This document shows positions 23,887 to 30,426 of a stretch of DNA of 64,000 bases, piece after piece (position 1 is the stretch's first letter; each line of letters opens with the position of its first letter). Source of the DNA: Planctomycetota bacterium. GTDB taxonomy: Bacteria > Planctomycetota > UBA1135 > GCA-002686595. The notes under the pieces are model-generated. The model saw only the letters and a program-made list of their open reading frames with translations, was not told the origin of the DNA and ran no database searches. The DNA lies in contig JACKHT010000009.1 of NCBI GenBank assembly GCA_020638855.1, forward strand, positions 1 through 64,000, in the 5' to 3' direction. The translations under genes were made by a program, and so were the position numbers.

Positions 23887-26814
23887 ATGCTTCGACCCCT
23901 TTCCTTTTTGCTGATCGCCCCCCAAGTTGCCTTCCTGGCAGCTCCTGGCTGGGCCGCGACCCAAGAACTCAGCGCCTCTCAAATCGAGGCCGATCTGGAG
24001 TTTGCCCGGGGGCTCGCCGCGCAATGGGGATTTGTCGACATCGCGGAGGGTGTCCTGGACGGACTCAAGGGCAAGAACCTGACCGACCTCCAGAAGGACC
24101 GGTCGGCTTTGGTGCGCGCGGATCTGTATGCGCAAAGTGGTCGACTCAACCGCGATTCCGCCGAACGGCGCAAGCTCTACGACCGAGCCCTGGACGAGTA
24201 CAAAGCCTTCCTGAGCGGCCGCTCGAACTCCTCGCTGCGCGAGGAGGCCGAAGGCGCGTTGGTCAGCACCGCCTACACCTACAGCCAATACCTCGACCAA
24301 GACCTGGAAGAAGCCGTCGGCGAGGAAGCCACCGCCCTGCGCGAGCGCCAAGTCCAGGTTTTGACCGAAACGGTCAGCCAGACCGGGGAAACGGTCAACG
24401 CGCTCGAGGCCTTGGGGAGCGAGCGCACCACACGCCAAACCCAGCAAATGTGGCGCCTGATGCTGCAGCGCGGGCAGATGCTGGCCATGATTGCCAAGAG
24501 CCTGCCCGACGGGGAGAGCTACTACCAGCTCGCCATGGACGCCTTGGAGGACCTAGCAGCCTCGGCCGGCGATGGGACGCCGGGCGCGTTCTACGCGTTC
24601 GACACCATGGGGCAGATCTACACCGATCAAGCCAAGTGGTCCGATGCCGCGCTGTTCTACGACTCGGTGCTGGAATCCACCATTCCCTTCGATCCGGCTG
24701 CATGGGAAGCCATGAAGACCGAATTCGAGCTGGCTCCCGCAGACATTGCGCTCTACTTCTCGTTCGTGCAGCTTTCGGTCGATGGTTCGATCCGCGCGCA
24801 CGCCGAAATGGGTGACGAGGCGACCGCCATCCAGCGCAGCCTGTACTTCATCAACACCTGGAAGAAGGAGGGCGTTTCGCTCGACCGCAACGGTCAGGAA
24901 GCCCTCTTGGTGGCTGCGCGCACGCTGCTCAACTCCAACGGTTTCATCGGCGGCGACGTGGTCAAGGGCCAAGCCCAATGGTTCGCCACCGAGGAAGAAA
25001 TGAAGGCCGCCGTGCGCTCGCGCCGCGACCAGACCGACACCACCAACTTCGCCATCACCCTGGCCACCGAGGTCAACGAAACCACCGACTTCGGCTACCT
25101 GCGCACCCGCGCCCAGAAACTCTTGGCGGAAATCGCCGAGACCCCGGGCATCGTGGTGTCGCCCCAGTTGCAGATGGAAGGGCTGATGGGCGAGTACCGC
25201 AGCGGCAACTACGACGCGGCCATCGAAAAGGCGCGCCGCCTGGCCACCGAGCTATTGGCGGGCGATGAATCGACTCGGCTGGAGCTCATGCCGACGCTCT
25301 ACAACGTGCTGGGCAACATCTACAACCGCCAGGAGCGCCCGCTGGAAGCCGCCATGGCCTTCCGCGAGGGCGTGGCCAAGTACGCTGGCGGCGATTTGGA
25401 AAAGGACAGTGCTTCGGCCCGGGCCTACAACAAGCTGATCTCGAGCTTGGTGGACCCCACCGACGCCAACAGCCCGCTCACGGCTTTGGTGCGTGAGTCG
25501 GAAACCTTGGTGACCCAGCACAGCGAAGACGGCGACAGCGTGCTGTACAGTGCGGGCGAGAAACTCGAGCGCCGCAAGGAATACGAGCAAGCCATCACCA
25601 AGTACAAGGAAGTCGGTCTCGACAACGACTACGGCGAATTGGCCCTGGTCAAGATCGGCTACTGCCAGGTGTACCTCAAGAAGTACGACGAGGCCATCAC
25701 CACCTTCGAGCACTTCCTGAACGACATCGTTCCCGACCCGCAGTACGACACCGAAAGCCCGCGGCGCAAGGCCAACCGCCTGCAGTCGCTGGCGATCGTC
25801 GAGTTCTACTTGCCGCTCTGCTACTTCGATAAGGGCGAGTTCCAAAAGGCGATCGACATCCTCGATGGCTACCAGGACCGCCACCGGACCCAAACGTCGC
25901 TGTGCAACAGCGCTTTGAGCCTGCTCATGCGCAGCCACTTAGCCCTCGGCCAAACCAAAGAAGCCCGTTCGGCGCTGGAAGTCCTTGAGGCGTTGTCGCC
26001 CGATTCGGGGGTGACCTCGAAGGCGTCCACGACCTTCTACATCGAACTCAAGGGTTTGTTGGAGAAGGAGAAAGACCCGGCCAAGCGGACCGCCATCCTG
26101 CGCGAAATGGCGGAGCGCCTGGAAGTGTCCAACGCCAGCGGCGAGCCCTCCTACCCCAACCTTTGGAACGAGGCCGATCACTGGCTCGATTTGGGCGAGA
26201 ACGACAAGGCGCTGGAGGCCATGCACAAGCTGTATGCCGCCTTCAAGGACACGACCGATCCCGACCTGGTGGACAAGATCCAACAGTTCGTGATACCCCG
26301 CTACGCCGAACTCTTGATGAGCAAGCGCGAAGTGGTCGCCGCCTCGAACATCCTGACCCCCCTGATCGAAGCCGACATCGCGGCCGACGGCAAGCTCAAG
26401 ATCAGCCGCAACGCCACCATCGTGTGGGTCAAGACCCTCACCGGTTGGCTCGAAGGTGGCCAAGACGGCAAGCCGATCATCGAGGTCCCCGGCACCGGCG
26501 GAACCGAGGAGCTCTTCAACTACGCTTCGGACCGACTGGACCTCTTCGCGCGCCAGCGCCAGAGCTACTCCTGCGAATGGTTCGAACTCAAGTTCCTGCT
26601 GGCCTACACCTACTACAAGTGGGGTGCGATCAACTCGATCAAAGGCGACAGCGTCAAGACCCAATTGAATGCCATCGCCGTACAACTCGGCAAGCCCAAC
26701 TGGGATGACGTCGACGACGTCTGCGACAAAGAAACCGACAAGGACCTGATCCGGCGCACCGGGGGCCATGCCCTGCGCAACTACTACCGCTGGCTGGAGG
26801 AACGGGCCAAGTGA
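23887..26814 (+). CDS. Large exported TPR protein, 975 aa
   Basis: A signal peptide is clear (MLRPLSFLLIAPQVAFLAAP, cleavage near GWA-A). The mature protein is all helical with many tetratricopeptide-type repeats. Good examples are LALVKIGYCQVYLKKYDEAI (about 590) and VEFYLPLCYFDKGEFQKAID (about 640). Others lie at about 400-520 and 770-830. It has no cysteine lipobox, so it should be soluble in the periplasm or surface-associated. It lies between the secretin and exb genes, and its stop codon overlaps the start of the next gene (GTGA). Coupled translation and gene order suggest that it acts with the ExbBD complex, perhaps as a periplasmic scaffold. No catalytic motif is visible. Confidence 0.82.
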   Translation: MLRPLSFLLIAPQVAFLAAPGWAATQELSASQIEADLEFARGLAAQWGFVDIAEGVLDGLKGKNLTDLQKDRSALVRADLYAQSGRLNRDSAERRKLYDRALDEYKAFLSGRSNSSLREEAEGALVSTAYTYSQYLDQDLEEAVGEEATALRERQVQVLTETVSQTGETVNALEALGSERTTRQTQQMWRLMLQRGQMLAMIAKSLPDGESYYQLAMDALEDLAASAGDGTPGAFYAFDTMGQIYTDQAKWSDAALFYDSVLESTIPFDPAAWEAMKTEFELAPADIALYFSFVQLSVDGSIRAHAEMGDEATAIQRSLYFINTWKKEGVSLDRNGQEALLVAARTLLNSNGFIGGDVVKGQAQWFATEEEMKAAVRSRRDQTDTTNFAITLATEVNETTDFGYLRTRAQKLLAEIAETPGIVVSPQLQMEGLMGEYRSGNYDAAIEKARRLATELLAGDESTRLELMPTLYNVLGNIYNRQERPLEAAMAFREGVAKYAGGDLEKDSASARAYNKLISSLVDPTDANSPLTALVRESETLVTQHSEDGDSVLYSAGEKLERRKEYEQAITKYKEVGLDNDYGELALVKIGYCQVYLKKYDEAITTFEHFLNDIVPDPQYDTESPRRKANRLQSLAIVEFYLPLCYFDKGEFQKAIDILDGYQDRHRTQTSLCNSALSLLMRSHLALGQTKEARSALEVLEALSPDSGVTSKASTTFYIELKGLLEKEKDPAKRTAILREMAERLEVSNASGEPSYPNLWNEADHWLDLGENDKALEAMHKLYAAFKDTTDPDLVDKIQQFVIPRYAELLMSKREVVAASNILTPLIEADIAADGKLKISRNATIVWVKTLTGWLEGGQDGKPIIEVPGTGGTEELFNYASDRLDLFARQRQSYSCEWFELKFLLAYTYYKWGAINSIKGDSVKTQLNAIAVQLGKPNWDDVDDVCDKETDKDLIRRTGGHALRNYYRWLEERAK

Positions 26815-28079
26815 CCATGCACCTCGCTCATTCCAAGACCCGCCTGGGTAGCCTTCGGGCGGCCCGCCTTGTCCCCTCGAACCCTATGGATATGATGGCA
26901 ACCATGTTCCGCCGGCCCCTTGAGCCCACCCTCCCTGTCCGCGGCTTGCGTTGGGTCCGCGGCAAGCGTTGGGCGCTTGGACTGTGGTTGGGTCTGGGTC
27001 TCTCTGGTTTGGGTTTGGCCCAGGCCAAAGATCAAGTCACTTACTACAACCCCCGTTCGGAGCGGGTGATCACCATAGGTGGCGTGGTGGAAGCCAACGA
27101 CTTGGCCGGTGTCACCGTGAAGACCGGCGAAGATTCCACGGCCAAAGTGGATGCCGATCAGGTGCTGCGCATCACCTGGGGCGACGTGCCCCAGTCGTTC
27201 CACGATGGGCGCACCTACCTGGATCGTAAGGACTTCGAGAACGCCCTACTGCAGTTCCGCTTGGCGGCCAGCGACAGCGATTCGCGCCCGGTGGTTAAGG
27301 CGGCCGCGCGCATGAGCGCTGCCGGGTGCCTTTTGAACCTTGGCGCCAAGGACCCAGCCCGACTCCAGGAGTGCGCCGACGAAGCCCAACGCTTCCTCGA
27401 TGAATTCCCGAATGGCCGCTCGGTCCCCGAAGCCATGGCGCTGAAAGCCCGCGCGCTTTGGATCGAAGGCAAACCGCAAGAAGCGATGGACGCCTTCCTG
27501 GCGCTCTACGACAAGGGCCAGGCAAAAACCCCTGGGTTCTCGCCGGTTCTGTGCCTGGAAGCGGGCATGAACGCCGCTTGGACCTCATTGGAATTGAAGA
27601 ACACCGGCAAAGCCCGCGAACTCTTCGCTTCTTGCCAGCCGGGTTTCGAAGCCCTCGCCAAGGACGCTCCGGCCGCAGAGCGGGCCCGGCTCGACGGATT
27701 GGCTGCGACAGCCAGCACGGGTGAAGGCTTTTGCCTGTTGACTTCCGGCGATGCGCGGGGTGCCAAGGCCTTCTTCGAGCGCATGATCGCTCGCACCGAG
27801 CTGGCCCCCGCGGGCAAGTTCTCGGCAACCCTAGGCTTGGGCGAAGCTCTCCTGGCCGACGGTGCCGCTGCCGAAGCCCAAATCCACCTGGCCCGAGTGT
27901 CCGCCCTGGACCCCTCGGGACGGGATCGAACCGCGCGTGCCATGTTCGGGCTAGCCAAAGCCCTCAAGGCCGCTGGTGGCAACAAAGCCTCCCAGGCGCA
28001 AGTTGCCGTCCTGCTTGCCAAGCTTAAGAGTGCCTATGGCGACACCCCCACCGCGTTCTACGCGGCCAAGTGGAACTGA
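26811..28079 (+). CDS. Exported TPR protein, 422 aa
   Basis: I use the GTG at 26811, which overlaps the previous stop (GTGA) and has GGAGG 10 bases upstream. ATGs at 26817, 26886 and 26904 are alternatives, and the last gives the most compact signal peptide. A hydrophobic leader (WALGLWLGLGLSGLGLAQA) precedes the mature N-terminus KDQVTYYNP. A small beta segment (about 70-125: ERVITIGGVVEANDLAGVTV) resembles an SH3- or Sm-like domain. Then come TPR-like helices (FHDGRTYLDRKDFENALLQF; about 140-415). It belongs to the secretin-exb block and probably works in the periplasm with the larger TPR protein. Confidence 0.78.
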   Translation: MTMHLAHSKTRLGSLRAARLVPSNPMDMMATMFRRPLEPTLPVRGLRWVRGKRWALGLWLGLGLSGLGLAQAKDQVTYYNPRSERVITIGGVVEANDLAGVTVKTGEDSTAKVDADQVLRITWGDVPQSFHDGRTYLDRKDFENALLQFRLAASDSDSRPVVKAAARMSAAGCLLNLGAKDPARLQECADEAQRFLDEFPNGRSVPEAMALKARALWIEGKPQEAMDAFLALYDKGQAKTPGFSPVLCLEAGMNAAWTSLELKNTGKARELFASCQPGFEALAKDAPAAERARLDGLAATASTGEGFCLLTSGDARGAKAFFERMIARTELAPAGKFSATLGLGEALLADGAAAEAQIHLARVSALDPSGRDRTARAMFGLAKALKAAGGNKASQAQVAVLLAKLKSAYGDTPTAFYAAKWN

Positions 28080-28162
28080 TACGCACCCTTCTCCCCAACC
28101 CATCTCTCTTCCTTAATCGCGCGGCCACTCCGGCTTCGCACCTGAACGGTACCCCCCTGGTC

Positions 28163-28927
28163 ATGAACATCACCCTCCTTCCCGCTCGGATTGCCCTACA
28201 GTCCCGTTCCGCTGCTTACGGAATCGCGGCTTTGATCGCCTCGTCCCCGCTCGCCTTGGCCCAGGAAGCAGCCCCCGCAGCCAGCAAAGCTGCTGAGGAA
28301 GACATTTCGATCGGCAAGCTGATTGTGGACTCCGGCCCCATCGGTTGGTGCATCGTGGTGCTCTCGGTTGTGGCTTTGGCCATGATCATCGAGGCCTTTG
28401 TTTCGCTCAAGCGTGACAAGCTGGCCCCCCCGGACCAGATTGACGAGATCCAAGCCCTGTTCGACGAAGGTCAGTACCAGGAAGCCATGAACCTGTGCGA
28501 AGACGAGCCCAACTACTTCACGCGCGTCTGCGCGGCGGGCATCGCCAAGATCGGCCACGAGTTCGAAGTGATCGAAAAGTGCATCGAGGAGATGGGCGAT
28601 GAAGAGTCCGTCAAGCTGCACCAGAAGATCGGCTGGCTTTCCCTGATCGCCAACGTGGCCCCCATGATGGGTCTGCTCGGTACGGTGTCGGGCATGGTGA
28701 CGGCCTTCAACACGATCGCCTCCTCGGGTGGTCAGGCCTCCCCCGCCGAACTCGCTTCCGGTATCTCGGTGGCGCTTTTGACCACCCTATTCGGTCTGAT
28801 CGTGGCCATCCCCACGACCGCCGCGTTCGCCTTCCTGCGCAACCGCATGATCCGCACGATCATCGAAACGGGCGCGATCGTGGAAGACCTCTTCGAGCGC
28901 TTCCGCCCGGGCCAACCCGGCAAGTAA
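28163..28927 (+). CDS. exbB: ExbB/TolQ/MotA-family proton channel protein, 254 aa
   Basis: ExbB-type proteins form the inner-membrane ring that, with ExbD, converts proton flow into mechanical work on envelope partners. After an N-terminal signal-like segment (residues 1-35, ending LALAQE), three transmembrane helices are seen. They are at about 55-78 (IGWCIVVLSVVALAMIIEAF), at about 155-180 (WLSLIANVAPMMGLLGTVSG, the conserved family signature) and at about 200-225 (GISVALLTTLFGLIVAIPTT). The cytoplasmic loop between the first two is short. The start at 28163 avoids overlap with the upstream gene. The N-terminal cleavable signal is typical of the ExbB forms found in Bacteroidetes and planctomycetes rather than E. 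coli ExbB. Confidence 0.92.
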   Translation: MNITLLPARIALQSRSAAYGIAALIASSPLALAQEAAPAASKAAEEDISIGKLIVDSGPIGWCIVVLSVVALAMIIEAFVSLKRDKLAPPDQIDEIQALFDEGQYQEAMNLCEDEPNYFTRVCAAGIAKIGHEFEVIEKCIEEMGDEESVKLHQKIGWLSLIANVAPMMGLLGTVSGMVTAFNTIASSGGQASPAELASGISVALLTTLFGLIVAIPTTAAFAFLRNRMIRTIIETGAIVEDLFERFRPGQPGK

Positions 28928-28933
28928 CCCCTT

Positions 28934-28989
28934 GGGGACCCCGGGGAGCCGCCCAGCGGTAACCCGGGGCTCCCGACGGGGTAGTCCCC
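28934..28989. repeat. Nested inverted repeats between exbB and exbD
   Basis: Outer arms GGGGAC (28934-28939) and GTCCCC (28984-28989) enclose inner arms GGGAGCC (28944-28950) and GGCTCCC (28968-28974). The structure could stabilise or separate the two parts of the message, allowing different amounts of ExbB and ExbD. Confidence 0.5.
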
Positions 28990-29039
28990 CTTACGGATGC
29001 CCGGCGCCCCCCTCTTTCAGGCCCCCACCGAATCCTCCC

Positions 29040-29522
29040 ATGAACCTCGCCAAGCACGACGCGAACACCGAAATGGAATTGAACATGACGTCGATGATCG
29101 ACGTGGTGTTCTTGTTGATCATTTTCTTCATGATCATCACCGACTTGTCCCAGCAGGACTTGGAAGACCTGCAGCTGCCCAAGGCCCACGCGGCCGTGGA
29201 AGACAAGCCGGATCCCAACGAGAAGCGCCCGATCGTCAACATCCGCCACAACGGGGAGATCATTGTGCGCCGCGACATGCTGTTCGATCCCGAGCGGGAT
29301 GGGGCGAGCGCCGACCCCTTGAAGAAGCTCAAGCAGCTCTTGGCTTTGGTGGCACTCAACAGCCCCAAAGCGGCCGACGGCTACCCGGATGATCCGCTCA
29401 TGATCCGGGGGGACATCTCGGTGCCCTTCAAGTACGTTCAGAAGGTGATGGAGGCCTGTAGCCTGCCCGGTATCCAAATCTGGAAGGTCCAGCTGGGTGC
29501 GAGCATCCCGGAAGAGAATTAG
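29040..29522 (+). CDS. exbD: ExbD/TolR-family protein (first copy), 160 aa
   Basis: The N-terminus MNLAKHDANTEMELNMTSMI leads into the single transmembrane helix MIDVVFLLIIFFMIITDL. The essential proton-carrying Asp lies in the MIDV motif at residue 20 or 21. The periplasmic domain (about 45-160) is the usual small alpha/beta fold but carries an insertion around PLKKLKQLLALVALNSPKAA. ExbD forms a dimer inside the ExbB pentamer. It follows exbB by 112 bases and is followed 54 bases later by a second exbD. Confidence 0.9.
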   Translation: MNLAKHDANTEMELNMTSMIDVVFLLIIFFMIITDLSQQDLEDLQLPKAHAAVEDKPDPNEKRPIVNIRHNGEIIVRRDMLFDPERDGASADPLKKLKQLLALVALNSPKAADGYPDDPLMIRGDISVPFKYVQKVMEACSLPGIQIWKVQLGASIPEEN

Positions 29523-29576
29523 GAAGAGAAACCGCCCGCTGCCCCGCTACGGCCCCCCACCCAAGGAGACTTCGCC

Positions 29577-30098
29577 ATGTCGATGATCAACGATATCCAG
29601 AACGAGAAGCACGAAATGGAAATGACGCCCATGATCGACGTCACGTTCCTGCTCCTGATCTTCTTTATGTGCACCCTCAAGTTCAAAGTGCTCGAGGGCA
29701 AGCTGACCGCCTACCTGCCCAAGGACGTGGGGGTCAACACCACCGAGGCCGAACCCATCGAAAAGGTGCAAGTCGACATCCACGTGGTGGACGAAGGTCA
29801 GAAGATGAACGCCGAGGGAACCCACCCCTACGACGACCCGACCGGCAAGTCGCGCCACATCTTCATCAACCGCAAACTGAGCTACTCGATCGGTACCCAG
29901 AAGTTCACCGACTTGGCCGAGCTGCAGAAGCGGCTCAAGCTCATCAAGGAAGCCCGCGATGACGACAAGGCCCCTGCCGTGCTGCAACCCTATGGGTTGT
30001 GCATCATGGGCGACGTGATCCCCGTGCTCGACGCGGCCGTCGCAGCCGGCTTCCGCGACATCTCCTTCGGCGGTGCCTTCCCGGACCACATCCGCTGA
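29577..30098 (+). CDS. exbD: ExbD/TolR-family protein (second copy), 173 aa
   Basis: The start at 29577 has AAGGAG 10 bases upstream. The N-terminal helix MTPMIDVTFLLLIFFM (about 16-31) holds the critical Asp in MIDV. The periplasmic domain (about 40-173) has AYLPKDVGVNTTEAEPIEKV and ends with CIMGDVIPVLDAAVAAGFRD, close to the family pattern. It is diverged from the first ExbD, mainly in the periplasmic part. Two different ExbD/TolR proteins with one ExbB/TolQ recall the Myxococcus AglRQS motor, where a heterodimer is likely. Whether that applies here is inference. Confidence 0.9.
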   Translation: MSMINDIQNEKHEMEMTPMIDVTFLLLIFFMCTLKFKVLEGKLTAYLPKDVGVNTTEAEPIEKVQVDIHVVDEGQKMNAEGTHPYDDPTGKSRHIFINRKLSYSIGTQKFTDLAELQKRLKLIKEARDDDKAPAVLQPYGLCIMGDVIPVLDAAVAAGFRDISFGGAFPDHIR

Positions 30099-30115
30099 AT
30101 CGAGACCGAAACACT

Positions 30116-30144
30116 CGCCAGGGGCCCCACAAGGGCCCTTGGCG
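30116..30144 (+). terminator. Hairpin after the second exbD gene
   Basis: A 12-base-pair stem with one mismatch (CGCCAGGGGCCC / GGGCCCTTGGCG, loop CACAA) starts 17 bases after the stop codon. No T-run follows, so termination may be partial. Confidence 0.6.
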
Positions 30145-30249
30145 GGTTGCTGGAGAGCCCGCTCTGCAGCTGCTCTTTGCCTGCCTTCGCGCCTGTCCTG
30201 AATCCGCCTAAGTCCGTATCTGGCAAGGGCTTGTTTTCAGGGCAAGGCT

Positions 30250-30279
30250 TTGACGCCCCGTGACCCGCTGAGGTATCTT
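30250..30279 (+). promoter_or_regulatory. Sigma-70-like promoter of the second secretin gene
   Basis: TTGACG (30250-30255) and TATCTT (30274-30279) are separated by 18 bases, the same spacing as the promoter before the first secretin gene. It lies about 148 bases before the ATG at 30427. The spacer lacks the palindrome found at 20742-20756. Confidence 0.5.
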
Positions 30280-30426
30280 CTTGCCTCCTCGGGAACCCCA
30301 CGCCGCCTCCCAACCGATTCGGCCCCCACAGAAAACCCCCCACGTTGCACCGTCCCCCGGTCCCCACTCGGACCTTGAGGTGCATCGCTTCCCCCCACCC
30401 TAGCGCAGCTTCGAGAAGAACCCGTA

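Larger units (their letters stand above)
30099..30426. other. 328-base intergenic region between exbD and the second secretin gene
   Basis: It holds the hairpin at 30116-30144 and the promoter at 30250-30279. Apart from those I see no gene. The segment from 30290 to 30420 is C-rich and would form an unstructured leader. Confidence 0.55.
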
